In this document: piece after piece, positions 41,154 to 50,628 of the stretch | How the letters are laid out: each line of letters starts with the position of its first letter | Position numbering within the stretch: position 1 is the first letter of the stretch | Assembly: GCA_963925805.1 (NCBI GenBank) | Contig: CAWUSE010000027.1 | Coordinates: 1-64,000, forward strand | Direction of reading: 5' to 3' | Length of the DNA stretch: 64,000 nt | Source: UBA10347 sp905182135 | GTDB lineage: Bacteria > Actinomycetota > Acidimicrobiia > Acidimicrobiales > UBA10347 | Position numbers and translations under genes: made by a program | Notes under the pieces: model-generated | Database searches by the model: none | Told to the model about the DNA's origin: nothing | The model's input: the letters and a program-made list of their open reading frames with translations, nothing else

Positions 41154-41945
41154 ATGGAACTCAAAGACAAGGTTGCGGTGATCACCGGCGGGACCGGAGG
41201 GATCGGCCAGGCCATGGCTCGAGCCTTCTTGACCGAGGGCGCTCGAACCGTCGTGATCTCAGATCTCAACGCCGATCGTGTTAGCGAAGTCGCAGGGGAA
41301 ATTGGGTGCCACGGCATCGCCTGCGACGTGACGAACGAAGCGCAGGTCGAGGCGCTGGTCGAGGCAACACTCGATGCGCACGGACCTGTCGACCTGTTCT
41401 GCAGTAATGCAGGGTCAGTCTCGCGTGGCGTGCTGACCGATGCCACCAACGAACAGTGGCAACAGCAATGGGAACTGCATGTCATGTCTCACGTGTATGC
41501 AGCACGAGCAGTCCTACCCTCAATGATCGCCCGGGGCGAGGGGTACCTGTTGAACACCGCCTCGGCTGCTGGTTTGCTTGCAGCAATCCCTTCGGCCCCG
41601 TATTCGGTATCAAAGGCTGCGGCCATCAAGCTAGCCGAGATGTTGTCGATCACCCATGGCGACGAGGGCATCGGCGTGTCCGTGCTCTGCCCACAAGGGG
41701 TCAATACTGCAATGGCACCGTCAGGGCTCGCCGACGGTGGGACCGACGGAATTATGGAGGCATCCGAGCTCGCCGCTGTCGTCGTGCAAGCACTCCGTGA
41801 CGAACGATTCCATGTGCTCCCTCACCCCGAAGTAGGCGACTACATCAAACGCAAGGCCGACGATCCTGACCGCTGGCTGAAGGGCATGCGACGGCTCAAA
41901 GCTCGGGCCGAAGAGGCCGAGGGTGAACTCGGGTCGAAACAATGA
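41154..41945 (+). CDS. SDR family oxidoreductase
   Basis: 263 residues of a classical SDR: TGGTGGIGQAM, VISDLNADR with an Asp that favours NAD, CSNAGSVSRG, TASAAGLLAA, and YSVSKAAAIKLAE with Tyr and Lys (near 151-163). The unusual CPQGVNTAM after the active site is common in a group of acyl-CoA-linked actinobacterial SDRs. Its stop overlaps the start of the following enoyl-CoA hydratase gene by 4 nt, so the two act in one transcript and probably one pathway. Confidence 0.87.
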   Translation: MELKDKVAVITGGTGGIGQAMARAFLTEGARTVVISDLNADRVSEVAGEIGCHGIACDVTNEAQVEALVEATLDAHGPVDLFCSNAGSVSRGVLTDATNEQWQQQWELHVMSHVYAARAVLPSMIARGEGYLLNTASAAGLLAAIPSAPYSVSKAAAIKLAEMLSITHGDEGIGVSVLCPQGVNTAMAPSGLADGGTDGIMEASELAAVVVQALRDERFHVLPHPEVGDYIKRKADDPDRWLKGMRRLKARAEEAEGELGSKQ

Positions 41946-42787
41946 CCGACTACTCCGCATTCACATTGCTGCACGTCACCATCGAGGACAGGGTCGCTTT
42001 CGCGACCATCGATGCACCGCCAATGAACGTGATGGTTCGAGCACTGTTCTCGCAACTCGCCAAGTTCGGTAATGCCGTTGCTGACGACGACGACGTTCGC
42101 GCGGTCGTATTGCGCAGCGATGACCCTGACTTCTTCATTGCCCACTTCGACGTGTCGCTGATCTCGACATTCCCCTTTGAGACACCGGCCGAGAAGCCGT
42201 CCGAACTCAGTGGCTTCCACCTAATGTGCGAGACGTACCGCACCATGGCAAAGCCCACAATCGCCGAGATAGCCGGCCGAGTCGGCGGCGGCGGTAACGA
42301 ACTCGCTATGTCCTGCGACATGCGCTTCGGCGCAATCGGCCAGACCGTCATCAACCAGATGGAAGTTCCTCTGGGCATCTTGCCCGGAGGCACCGGCACG
42401 CAACGACTACCGCGCCTCGTCGGCCGCGGTCGGGCCATGGAAATCATTCTGGGCGGCGTCGACATCGACGCAGAAACTGCCGAATCTTGGGGGCTTCTCA
42501 ACCGGGCCTTGCCGCCAGCCGAACTTCGGCCCTATGTCAGTGCACTGGCCAAACGCATTGCTGGCTTCCCGCCCATCGCTGTGGCCGCCGCGAAAGCATC
42601 GGTCGTCAACGCCGACAGTATGAGCTTGCACGATGGCATGTTGGAAGAGGCCTTCTTGTTTCAACAGACATTGCGCGACCCCGAAGCCCGCCGCCGCATG
42701 GAGCGTTTCATCGAGGTCGGTGGCCAAACTCGCGACGGCGAAAAGAACCTGCTCGACACCATCGACCAGCTGGCCGCAGACTCGTAA
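41942..42787 (+). CDS. Enoyl-CoA hydratase/isomerase family protein
   Basis: 281 residues. Crotonase fold, but the first oxyanion loop reads DDPDFFIAHFDVSLI (near 61-75) with no CAGxD, a divergent form; the second is IAEIAGRVGGGGNELAMSCD (near 106-125), followed by NQMEVPLGILPGGTGTQRLP with the Glu at the usual second-acid region (MEVP). The variant first loop is seen in a subgroup of crotonases from actinobacteria. Translationally coupled to the upstream SDR; a strong hairpin follows the stop. Confidence 0.82.
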   Translation: MTDYSAFTLLHVTIEDRVAFATIDAPPMNVMVRALFSQLAKFGNAVADDDDVRAVVLRSDDPDFFIAHFDVSLISTFPFETPAEKPSELSGFHLMCETYRTMAKPTIAEIAGRVGGGGNELAMSCDMRFGAIGQTVINQMEVPLGILPGGTGTQRLPRLVGRGRAMEIILGGVDIDAETAESWGLLNRALPPAELRPYVSALAKRIAGFPPIAVAAAKASVVNADSMSLHDGMLEEAFLFQQTLRDPEARRRMERFIEVGGQTRDGEKNLLDTIDQLAADS

Positions 42788-42790
42788 CCA

Positions 42791-42821
42791 CTTGAGACAT
42801 GTACGTCGTACATGCCTCAAG
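42791..42821. terminator. Long hairpin between convergent hydratase and CoA-transferase genes
   Basis: CTTGAG-A-CATGTAC-GTC-GTACATG-C-CTCAAG: 6 plus 7 base pairs with one A-C mismatch and a 3-nt loop. It lies 4 nt past one stop and 10 nt before the other gene's stop. There is no T-tract, so it may end transcription in both directions by a less classical route or stabilise 3' ends. Confidence 0.5.
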
Positions 42822-42830
42822 CCGGTGGGT

Positions 42831-44027
42831 TCATGCGGCGGTGATCACGCCCGACGCGCTGAGTTCAGCGATCTGGTCCGGGGTGTAGCCAAGAAGCTCG
42901 CCCAACACATCGCTGTTGTGTGCCCCAAGTTCGGGCGCTAGCGGCTCAACAGAACGGCGCGGCACCCCGCTGGCATGAATCGGGAAGCCGGGGACACGGA
43001 CGGGACCAAGATAAGGATCGTCGACCTTGGTCACGGCGCCACGTTCGATATACCAGTCATCAAGGTGAGCGTCGGCAGGGTCAATAACGGGAGCAACAGG
43101 AACCCGATGGGATTCCAGATGAGCGATTAGCTCCTTGTTTGACGGGAACGTTTGCATCCAAGCTTCCAGAATCTCTAGCAGTTCAATCCGATTGTCGCCT
43201 CGACCCTTCGGTGTCTGGAACCGATCCATGCCTGCGAGATCGATCGACACCGCGGCATCACACAATCGCGACCACTGGCCGGCAAGGACATGTATAGCCA
43301 ACCAACCATCAGGGCCCATGAACGTGCCGGCTGGCGGCACCGCTCCGAAGTGACGCCCCGTGCGCTTCAGTCTGGCTTTATCATCGGTCATGCTGGGTCC
43401 CTGGATAGCGAATGGGTGCATGTTGAAGATGCACTCCACCATGGAGACATCGATGAACTGCCCTTCGCCAGTTGACCCTCGCGCGTACAGAGCAGCGGAG
43501 ATCGCACCAAACGCCATCATGCCGGCGCCAACGTCACCGATCGGCGCTGCCGACGCCAACGGCGCTCCGTCTCGTTCGCCGGTAATTGCGGCTGAGCCGG
43601 CATAGGCCTGCGCTATCAGGTCGAACCCCGGCAGGTGCGCTTTAGAGCCGGTCCGACCAAAGGTGGATATCGACGCATAGATCAAACCGGGGTTTGCAGC
43701 TCGCAGCGCATCAGGACCCAGGCCCCGCTTCTCCAGCACACCATGGCCAAAGTTCTCGACCAGCACGTCACACTCGGCAGCTAGGGCGGCGATGAGTTCG
43801 TGGCCCGCTGGCTGATTCAGGTCGACGCAGATGCTGCGCTTGCCGCGGTTCTGTTGCACAAAGTACGAGCTGTGCTCCCCTTTCACGACAGGCAAGATAC
43901 GAGCAGCGTCGCCAGCAGGGCCCGGCTCGACCTTGATCACGTCGGCTCCAAGACCGGCCATGAGCAAGGTGCACGCTGGCCCTGACAGGTACTGCGTCAG
44001 GTCCAGTACACGAACTCCATCAAGCAT
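42831..44027 (-). CDS. CaiB/BaiF family III CoA-transferase
   Basis: 398 residues, normal family length. VRVLDLTQYLSGPACTLLMA and LGADVIKVEPGPAGDAARIL open the protein; APIGDVGAGMMAFGAISAAL (near 172-191) contains the catalytic Asp in GDVGAG. It moves CoA between carboxylic acids such as formate, succinate, carnitine or branched acids in related enzymes. It is divergent from a second CoA-transferase gene with about 60 nt between starts, an arrangement that suggests shared regulation. Confidence 0.9.
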   Translation of the reverse strand: MLDGVRVLDLTQYLSGPACTLLMAGLGADVIKVEPGPAGDAARILPVVKGEHSSYFVQQNRGKRSICVDLNQPAGHELIAALAAECDVLVENFGHGVLEKRGLGPDALRAANPGLIYASISTFGRTGSKAHLPGFDLIAQAYAGSAAITGERDGAPLASAAPIGDVGAGMMAFGAISAALYARGSTGEGQFIDVSMVECIFNMHPFAIQGPSMTDDKARLKRTGRHFGAVPPAGTFMGPDGWLAIHVLAGQWSRLCDAAVSIDLAGMDRFQTPKGRGDNRIELLEILEAWMQTFPSNKELIAHLESHRVPVAPVIDPADAHLDDWYIERGAVTKVDDPYLGPVRVPGFPIHASGVPRRSVEPLAPELGAHNSDVLGELLGYTPDQIAELSASGVITAA

Positions 44028-44088
44028 TCCAAGACACTACGCTGCATCGAGTTTTCATCACAACGCACACCTGCGCAACACTGGCGAC

Positions 44089-45288
44089 ATGGCTGGACCT
44101 CTCGCAGGAATAAAGATCGTCGACCTGACCCAGGTCGTCGCCGGGCCGGTGTGCACAATGCTGCTCGCCGAGCAGGGAGCCGAGGTGATCAAGGTCGAGT
44201 TTCCGACTGGCGACATCCTGCGCCAGAACTCGCTGTACTCCAAGAATGGCATGAACGCTCTCGAGCTGAACTGCAACCGTGGCAAGAAGAGCATCTCGGT
44301 AGACATGACCACACCCGAAGGCCTGGCCATCGTGAAGCAACTCGCTGCCGATGCCGATATTTTCGTTCAAAACTTTCGGGCCGGGGCAATCGAGCGACTC
44401 GGCATCAGCCACGACGAGTTGCGTGAACTGAACCCCAAACTGATCACCGTGTGGATGTCAGGGTTCGGGCAAACCGGTCCAATGGCCGACGTTCCAGTAT
44501 TTGATCCAGTCATTCAGGCAGTCAGTGGCCACTGCGCAGTGCAGCTCAACCCCAACGTGCCGTTTAACGATGTGCACCGCACGATCATCATCGACAAGTC
44601 GACAGCGCTCACTACGGCGCAGGCAATCACGGCCGCGTTGTTCGCCCGAGAACGCAGCCCCGATGGGCATGGGGAACATCTCGAGGTCTCAATGCTCGAC
44701 ACCGCCCTCGCCTTCTTCTGGCCCGATGGCGGTATGGCTCACACGCTGCTCGACGATGACGCAAGCGAGGGATTCACGCTTTATCAGATCATGTCGGTCA
44801 CCGCGTGCAGCGATGGCCAACTGGTGTACTACCTGCAAGGCGACGCCAATTTCCAAGGCCTGCTCCGAACGATCGGACGCGACGACATGGCTGACAATCC
44901 CCGCTACGGAACAGCAGCCGGCCGCGCTAGCAGCGGCGAGATCATGGCTGAGATTGCAGCAGCCGTCGAGAGTGGCTTCTACGCCATAGAACGCGACGAG
45001 GCGCTTCGCCGGCTCAGGCACTACGACGTGCCGTCAGCGCCGATGCTGCAGGTCAACGAGATACATGACTACCCCCAAGTTGTGCACAACGAGATCATGC
45101 ATGAATGGGAACACCCCAAAGCTGGCAAACTTCGCCAACCGCGGGCCGCTGCCAAGTTCTCGAATAACCAGAACGAACCCCGCTGGTGGGTCACTAGCCT
45201 GGGCGAAAACACCGACGAGATCCTGGCCGATCTTGGCCACGATCCCGAGGCGGTAGCTGCCATGCGAGCCGCCGGCACCGTGACCTAA
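44089..45288 (+). CDS. CaiB/BaiF family III CoA-transferase
   Basis: 399 residues from MAGPLAGIKIVDLTQVVAGP, followed by LLAEQGAEVIKVEFPTGDI. The catalytic Asp is present in TIIIDKSTALTTAQAITAAL (near 164-183), although the following Gly of the usual GDxxxG pattern is changed. The open frame extends upstream to 43831 but that part overlaps the divergent transferase gene and is not conserved. Together with the minus-strand transferase it brackets a promoter region. Substrates unknown. Confidence 0.88.
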   Translation: MAGPLAGIKIVDLTQVVAGPVCTMLLAEQGAEVIKVEFPTGDILRQNSLYSKNGMNALELNCNRGKKSISVDMTTPEGLAIVKQLAADADIFVQNFRAGAIERLGISHDELRELNPKLITVWMSGFGQTGPMADVPVFDPVIQAVSGHCAVQLNPNVPFNDVHRTIIIDKSTALTTAQAITAALFARERSPDGHGEHLEVSMLDTALAFFWPDGGMAHTLLDDDASEGFTLYQIMSVTACSDGQLVYYLQGDANFQGLLRTIGRDDMADNPRYGTAAGRASSGEIMAEIAAAVESGFYAIERDEALRRLRHYDVPSAPMLQVNEIHDYPQVVHNEIMHEWEHPKAGKLRQPRAAAKFSNNQNEPRWWVTSLGENTDEILADLGHDPEAVAAMRAAGTVT

Positions 45289-45510
45289 TTCACCGACCTC
45301 ACTAACCGATACAGACAGCTGCTCCTCCTACATCTGTGCGAGGGGTTTGTCTCGGCGCGGGCGTAGCTGCTGCAGTAAGCGTCACCATGAGCATCGCGAG
45401 ATGAACCGTTGACATGGTTCAGTGTTTCGACATGCTCGACCGACGCACAAACCACGCGAAATGGTCCACACGTCGCCGAGCTGACAAGATCATGGGACAC
45501 AGTTGTTAGA

Positions 45511-45523
45511 AACCAGGGGAACA
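45511..45523 (+). promoter_or_regulatory. Ribosome-binding leader shared with the amidohydrolase gene
   Basis: AACCAGGGGAACA precedes the SDR ATG at 45528, placing AGGGGA 7 nt from the start. The identical 13-mer occurs at 48648-48660 before the amidohydrolase gene at 48663. Both decide the start codons. Confidence 0.55.
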
Positions 45524-45527
45524 GAGC

Positions 45528-46382
45528 ATGGGCCAACTAGACGGACAAGTAGCAGTAATCACCGGGGCTGCCAGCGGCATGGGACTGGCGACCGCCGAAC
45601 GGTTCATTGCCGAAGGAGCGAGCGTCATCATTGCCGACTTCAATAGCGAGAGCGGCACGGCCGCAGCTGATCGCCTTGGCCACAAATGCCGGTTCACGAA
45701 GTGCGATGTTGCCGTCGAGGACGACGTTGCTGCCGCTATCGCTTTAGCAACCGACGCGTTTGGTCGGTTGGACATCCTCTTCAACAACGCTGGTATCGGC
45801 GGCGCATTCGGCCCGATCACCGAAATCAAAGCCGAAGACTGGGACGAAACATTTGGGATCTTGACCAAGGGCGTCTTCCTCGGGATCAAGCACGGCGCCC
45901 GGGTAATGATCGATCAAGGTGAAGGCGGTTCGATCATCAACACCGCCTCAATCGCTGGCATCGGCGGCGGTGCTGGTCCGCAGCCATACTCCGCAGCCAA
46001 GGCGGCCGTAATCAACCTAGGCAAGAACACTGCAGTCGAACTGGCGCCTCACAACATCCGGGTGAACAGCATCTGCCCAGGCCTCATCTTCACCCCGTTG
46101 ATGCACTCGGGCGACGAAGAAGATGCCGAACGGGTCATGAGCGAGTTCCAACCGCTCAAGCGCCGAGGCGAAGGCAGCGACATCGCGGGCGCCGCTCTTT
46201 TCCTGGCCGGTGCTGATTCATCGTTCATCACCGGGCAGTCGCTCACCGTGGATGGCGGGCTGCTTGCCCGGGGCCCAGCAATACATGGCCAGGCTAAGAA
46301 CACCCGCAACCTGCACCGCAACGTGGGTATGGCTCACGGCACGACCGGCCGACCTGCCAGAGTCGAGCGGCTAGACCAATGA
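45528..46382 (+). CDS. SDR family oxidoreductase
   Basis: 284 residues. Classical SDR core: TGAASGMGLATAERF, IADFNSESG with the NAD-type Asp, NNAGIGGAFGPI (near 89-100), TASIAGIGGGAGPQPYSAAK with catalytic Ser, Tyr and Lys (near 140-159), and INSICPGLIFTPLM-like following sequence. A C-terminal tail of about 30 residues (HGQAKNTRNLHRNVGMAHG) exceeds the family average. It is preceded by a strong AGGGGA site and followed 10 nt later by a phytanoyl-CoA dioxygenase gene. Confidence 0.87.
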   Translation: MGQLDGQVAVITGAASGMGLATAERFIAEGASVIIADFNSESGTAAADRLGHKCRFTKCDVAVEDDVAAAIALATDAFGRLDILFNNAGIGGAFGPITEIKAEDWDETFGILTKGVFLGIKHGARVMIDQGEGGSIINTASIAGIGGGAGPQPYSAAKAAVINLGKNTAVELAPHNIRVNSICPGLIFTPLMHSGDEEDAERVMSEFQPLKRRGEGSDIAGAALFLAGADSSFITGQSLTVDGGLLARGPAIHGQAKNTRNLHRNVGMAHGTTGRPARVERLDQ

Positions 46383-46392
46383 GCCCAAATTA

Positions 46393-47532
46393 ATGACTCT
46401 CGACGTGGGTGAACTGTCGACCAAGGACTACTACGCGACAGGCCAGGAAGCGGCACTAGCCATGAACAACCGTGGCCCGATTCGGTTCGCGGCCGATGGC
46501 GCGGTACACCCCGACATCCTGGCGGCGTACTGGGAACACGGCTTCTATGTCTTCGAGAACGTTGTCGACGGCGGCGAACTTGCAGAGCTTCAAGTAGAGA
46601 TCGATGCGTTGCTCGAGCGCGCTCCGTATCCGACCAAGCGATCGACCATCGACAAACAGGGCCGGCCGGCCTTGGGGATCGACTTCGAAATCAACCCCTG
46701 GCTCATGACCAAACCATTGAGCGACCCGTGGGGTGGCAAGTCCCTGCTGAACGGCCGTCACCAGGTCAAGATGCACGAGCCGACCCCCGATAGTGACGCT
46801 CCTGCCGAGGTCCCATTTCTGGTCAGCGGATGCCTTGAGCTCAGCGAGGCCTTTCTGCGGGTCTATGGCCATCCTGACTTGCTTCGCATTGCCGAGGCCG
46901 TGAATGGCCCAGACTTTACGCCGTTCAACGAGGTGCTATTCGTCAAGGAACCCGGCCTAGGTCCATCGGTCGCGTGGCACCAAGACGGCCAGATCCACTG
47001 GGACAACCCTGACTGGAATCCCGGTATCCATGGCTTCAACTTTCAGCTCCAGCTGTGGGGAAGCACCCCCGGAAATGGCGTCTGGGTCATGCCAGGATCT
47101 CACACCTCGGGCAAGGTAGACATCAAAAAATTGGTCGACCAAAACGATGGCGACCAACGCTTGCCCGGCGCGATCCCGTTGGTATGTGGCCCAGGCGACC
47201 TGACCATGACCAACCGTCAGACACTGCATGGATCGTTCCCCAACACGTCGCCGGATCGTCGCGTCACCGTGAACTTCGGTTTCCATCGTTACTCCTCAGT
47301 TATCAACCAGCACGGCATGTTGAGCGGTGAAGGCAGCTTTTATGACGAGGACTATGTGACTGAACGCTGCCGCACTATCGCTCTGGCCATCGATGCTCGG
47401 GCCCAGCACTTCCGCGACGAGACACCGTACGTGTACGCGCCATTGGCTGGTCAGGAAAACCAACACCGCTATTGCCCAGAAACTCGCGCTTCAATCCTTC
47501 GTAACTACAACCGTCGAGACATCGGCATCTGA
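46393..47532 (+). CDS. Phytanoyl-CoA dioxygenase family protein
   Basis: 379 residues. Fe(II)/2-oxoglutarate oxygenase of the PhyH type: SVAWHQDGQIHWDNPDWN (near 195-212) carries the His and Asp iron ligands, TLHGSFPNTSPDRRVTVNFG (near 277-296) gives the second His and the Arg that holds 2-oxoglutarate, and VWVMPGSHTSGK is typical. It would hydroxylate an acyl chain or another hydrophobic substrate. It follows the SDR closely, so a hydroxylation-oxidation pair on one substrate is plausible. Confidence 0.85.
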   Translation: MTLDVGELSTKDYYATGQEAALAMNNRGPIRFAADGAVHPDILAAYWEHGFYVFENVVDGGELAELQVEIDALLERAPYPTKRSTIDKQGRPALGIDFEINPWLMTKPLSDPWGGKSLLNGRHQVKMHEPTPDSDAPAEVPFLVSGCLELSEAFLRVYGHPDLLRIAEAVNGPDFTPFNEVLFVKEPGLGPSVAWHQDGQIHWDNPDWNPGIHGFNFQLQLWGSTPGNGVWVMPGSHTSGKVDIKKLVDQNDGDQRLPGAIPLVCGPGDLTMTNRQTLHGSFPNTSPDRRVTVNFGFHRYSSVINQHGMLSGEGSFYDEDYVTERCRTIALAIDARAQHFRDETPYVYAPLAGQENQHRYCPETRASILRNYNRRDIGI

Positions 47533-47662
47533 AGCCCACCCCAAGCGACCTTCGCTCCTCCCGAGATTTGTGTGTTGGTTTCTTGCCCACTTTGGGCGAC
47601 ACCAGCCGGCCGGAACATATCTCAGACCGCTACACGGCCACGGCGCCGTGTAGCTTCGAGCC

Positions 47663-48583
47663 GTGGACACCGAGACAGAGTCAATCGAAGAGACAGAGTC
47701 AGTCGAAGCTGACAAAAAGCGGGTGCTTCGCGTCGGGTGTCCGATGTGGGCGCAACGGCAATGGGTCGGGCGCTGGTATCCGCAGAAGACTCGACAAGGT
47801 ACCGAGCTCAGCTTGTACCCGAAACTCTGCAACGCCGTCGAAGGCAACACCACGTTCTATGCCGAACCCTCGACCGAGACCGTGGCGCGCTGGCTCGAAC
47901 AGACGCCCACTGATTTTCAATTCATGTTCAAGCTGCCGAAAGAGATCACCCACGAACGTCAACTCAACGACGTAGCCCGACCGGTGCGCAGCTTCCTAAC
48001 GGCCATGGAGCCGCTGGGCGAACGACTCGGACCAGTGCAGGCCCAGCTCCCACCCACATTCGGTCCCGAAGCACTTCCCCTGTTACTCAACTTTGTTCGA
48101 CGGCTACCGCAGGACTGGAAGTGGGCGCTTGAGCTACGCCATCTCGCGTGGTTCGACGGGTCTGCAGCACAGCAAGAACTGGACGAACTCCTTCTTGAAC
48201 GGGATATTTCGCGCATCGTCCTCGATACCCGGCCGCTGCACGCCGTGCCCGCAGTCAGTTCCGCAGCGACCGAGGAGAAGGGAAATAAGCCCGACCTTCC
48301 CATCACGCTTGACGCAGTTGGGTCGCGCCCAATCATCCGAGTGATCGGCGAGGACTCGCCTCAAGGCACGATGAAGGGATTACTTAAGTGGGTGCCGAAA
48401 CTCATCAGCTGGCTCGACCAGGGCCGAGAGCCGTACGTGTTTGTGCACCAACCTGAAAATCTTGATTCGCCCGGGCTTGCGCGAGCGCTTCACACTGCAG
48501 TCAGTATGCAATATCCCGCAGTCGCCCCCCTACCCGAGGCGCCCGCCGTCGAGGAACCTGAGCAAACGTCAATATTTGAATAG
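47663..48583 (+). CDS. DUF72 domain protein
   Basis: 306 residues, GTG start. LRVGCPMWAQRQWVGRWYP, AVEGNTTFYAEPSTETVARW (near 60-79) and FKLPKEITHERQL match the DUF72 TIM-barrel family, whose function is not established. The N-terminus carries an in-frame 18-nt tandem duplication (47673-47708) that gives repeated Glu-Thr-Glu-Ser residues, and the C-terminus is Pro/Glu-rich. It shows no obvious link to the pathway genes around it. Confidence 0.82.
   Translation: MDTETESIEETESVEADKKRVLRVGCPMWAQRQWVGRWYPQKTRQGTELSLYPKLCNAVEGNTTFYAEPSTETVARWLEQTPTDFQFMFKLPKEITHERQLNDVARPVRSFLTAMEPLGERLGPVQAQLPPTFGPEALPLLLNFVRRLPQDWKWALELRHLAWFDGSAAQQELDELLLERDISRIVLDTRPLHAVPAVSSAATEEKGNKPDLPITLDAVGSRPIIRVIGEDSPQGTMKGLLKWVPKLISWLDQGREPYVFVHQPENLDSPGLARALHTAVSMQYPAVAPLPEAPAVEEPEQTSIFE
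47673..47708 (+). repeat. 18-nt in-frame tandem duplication in the DUF72 gene
   Basis: AGACAGAGTCAATCGAAG (47673-47690) is repeated with one change at 47691-47708. Unlike the non-coding duplications in this window, its length keeps the reading frame. Confidence 0.9.
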
Positions 48584-48647
48584 CAGCGATCCACAAAGAC
48601 GTTGCACAGCGGCGGTGTTCTAAGGTCGACAGGAACCACAGTCGGAC

Positions 48648-48660
48648 AACCAGGGGAACA
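48648..48660 (+). promoter_or_regulatory. Ribosome-binding leader of the amidohydrolase gene
   Basis: The 13-mer AACCAGGGGAACA, identical to that at 45511-45523, places AGGGGA 5 nt before the ATG at 48663 and fixes this start. Confidence 0.55.
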
Positions 48661-48662
48661 CC

Positions 48663-49865
48663 ATGTCGGTATTCGTAGAGGCACAGAAAGCGATGCACCA
48701 GACACATCGCATCGCTGTCGGAGGCGCCGTCGATGCCGATGCGCACATTCTTGAGCCACCCGACCTCTGGGAGAACTACATCGACCCTAAGTATCGGGAT
48801 CGAGCGCTACGCATCCGAATCGATGAGAACGGGCTCGAAGAACTCGAGATTAACGGCCAGCGCTCGACGATGAGCCGACGAGGCATGCCATCGACCTTGG
48901 GAGCAATGGGCTACCCCGACCTTGCTGCTTTGCAAAGGGATCCTGAGCGCACCTACCTTCGCGAAGCCCCATACGGGACGATGCATGCGGGCGAGCGCAT
49001 CGACGTACTCGACGCCGAGAACATCGACATCGCGATCTTGTATACAACCGTCGGGCTGTTATGGGAAGCCGAGCTAAAGGATCCCGAGCTCTGCCAGGCC
49101 TATACCCGCGCGTACAACCGCTGGATCTGCGAATTCGCCGCCGATCAACCTCGCCTCGTTCCAACTGCGCATCTGTCGCTGAGCGACCCGGCCGCTGCGG
49201 CCGTCGAAATGCGCCGAGCGGTCGAAGACGGCGCGAAGGGCGCCTACGTCTGCCCTTTCACTCATGATGCCAAGCCTCTCGGGCACCCCGACCACGACAT
49301 CGTCTTCGCAACGGCGCAAGATCTCGATATTCCCTTCGCTATCCATCCGACATTCGAACCGCAATGGACCAAGGGCGAGCGTATGGGTTCGTGGGAGAAC
49401 GTAAAGCAGCTGAGACTGCTGGCGTCGGTCGCTGCGAGCGACGGCGTGCGCCACCAGTTCACAACCCTGTTCGACTACGGCGTGTTCGACAAGTTCCCCC
49501 AACTCAAGGTGCTCGTGCTTGAGTCTGGCGGCGGCTGGATCGGCTACTGGCTCGATCGGATCGACGCGGTCTACGGGCACACCTTCATCGGCGAACGGGT
49601 GCCGCTACAGCACAAACCAAGCGACTATTTTCGAGAGCGAATCTGGATCAGCTGCGACCCCGACGAACGAACGATTCCGTCACTCGCTGATCGATTTGGT
49701 GCTGACCGGTTCATGTGGGCATCGGACTTCCCTCATGCTGACCACACCCCCGAATACGTGCACGACCTGAACGCTCTGGTCGCTATGTTCCCGCAGGATC
49801 AGCAAGCTGGCTTCATCGGCGACAATGCTCGCACCCTCTTCGGCCTACCGGCCGGTCGCCCCTAG
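48663..49865 (+). CDS. Amidohydrolase family 2 metal-dependent hydrolase
   Basis: 400 residues. The N-terminal metal motif is VDADAHILEPPDLWENY (near 23-39), a D-x-H-x-x-E type instead of HxH; AIHPTFEPQW (near 221) supplies a His, and FMWASDFPHADHTPEYVHDL (near 354-373) the late Asp and His. This is the amidohydrolase-2 subgroup that includes decarboxylases of resorcylate and aminocarboxymuconate and many actinobacterial homologues of unknown role. It is read from a strong AGGGGA site and is followed by the hotdog-like pair. Confidence 0.85.
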   Translation: MSVFVEAQKAMHQTHRIAVGGAVDADAHILEPPDLWENYIDPKYRDRALRIRIDENGLEELEINGQRSTMSRRGMPSTLGAMGYPDLAALQRDPERTYLREAPYGTMHAGERIDVLDAENIDIAILYTTVGLLWEAELKDPELCQAYTRAYNRWICEFAADQPRLVPTAHLSLSDPAAAAVEMRRAVEDGAKGAYVCPFTHDAKPLGHPDHDIVFATAQDLDIPFAIHPTFEPQWTKGERMGSWENVKQLRLLASVAASDGVRHQFTTLFDYGVFDKFPQLKVLVLESGGGWIGYWLDRIDAVYGHTFIGERVPLQHKPSDYFRERIWISCDPDERTIPSLADRFGADRFMWASDFPHADHTPEYVHDLNALVAMFPQDQQAGFIGDNARTLFGLPAGRP

Positions 49866-49917
49866 TCACACCTCAGGTCTTGGTGCGGGTTGGGGCGGCG
49901 CAGTACGTTGCGCAATC

Positions 49918-50628
49918 GTGAGTACGATTCGAGTTCCAACACAACGCCAAGGCCAGACGGGCATGGGGCAGGGTGGCTATACCTGCCACGAGTTCGTTCA
50001 GGCGATTGGCGAACCCGTCACGGTTGCACTGCGAAGCCGCATCCCGCTGGAGACCGACTTAGACATTGTGCACCGAGATGATCGGTGGCATCTCGTCGAT
50101 CCATCTGATCCCGGGACCGTGATCCTCGAAGCCACGCGTTGGTCCGCGGACTACCCCACCACGACGCCTGTCAGCATCGAGCAGGCTGCGGACGCTCGCG
50201 GTGGGTTCCCCTTGACGGCCGAGGAACATCCCGCGCCACATTGCCTCTCGTGCGGCGTCGGCGACGACTCGCTCCAGGTGCAAGCAGGACCGTTAGGCGA
50301 CGGCCGCTGGGCCACCCCCTTGCGCCTACCCGAATGGGCTGTGGTCGATGGTGCCGTGGACATGTCACTGGTCTGGATGGCCGTCGACTGCAGTTGCGGT
50401 TGGTACATCGGTCACAGCATGCCTGCACCTGGCCAGGCAGTCACGGTGCAATTCGCTGTCGATGTCATCGCTCCAATCGAGCCGGAAACCGACTACGCAC
50501 TCGTCGCGTGGCACGGTGACTATTCACCCAGGTGGGATGGACGCAAGCGCGGTGCGGCTGCGGCGCTCTTTGACAGCGCTGGGAACCTCGTTGTCAGCTC
50601 CCGTTCCTTTTGGGTCTCTCCAGCGTGA
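49918..50628 (+). CDS. Hotdog-fold-like protein, first of a tandem pair
   Basis: 236 residues from a GTG (MSTIRVPTQRQGQTGMGQGG). Its body contains GEPVTVALRSRIPLETDLDI, PHCLSCGVGDDSLQVQAGPL and SPRWDGRKRGAAAALFDSAG, the last resembling the closing strand of thioesterase-like hotdog domains, and CxxCG being common in PaaI-like relatives. I infer two hotdog-like halves. It overlaps the next gene by 4 nt (GTGA) and that gene is a clear paralogue, so the two may form a heteromer. Exact function is unknown; a dehydratase or acyl-binding role near the CoA genes is possible. Confidence 0.6.
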   Translation: MSTIRVPTQRQGQTGMGQGGYTCHEFVQAIGEPVTVALRSRIPLETDLDIVHRDDRWHLVDPSDPGTVILEATRWSADYPTTTPVSIEQAADARGGFPLTAEEHPAPHCLSCGVGDDSLQVQAGPLGDGRWATPLRLPEWAVVDGAVDMSLVWMAVDCSCGWYIGHSMPAPGQAVTVQFAVDVIAPIEPETDYALVAWHGDYSPRWDGRKRGAAAALFDSAGNLVVSSRSFWVSPA

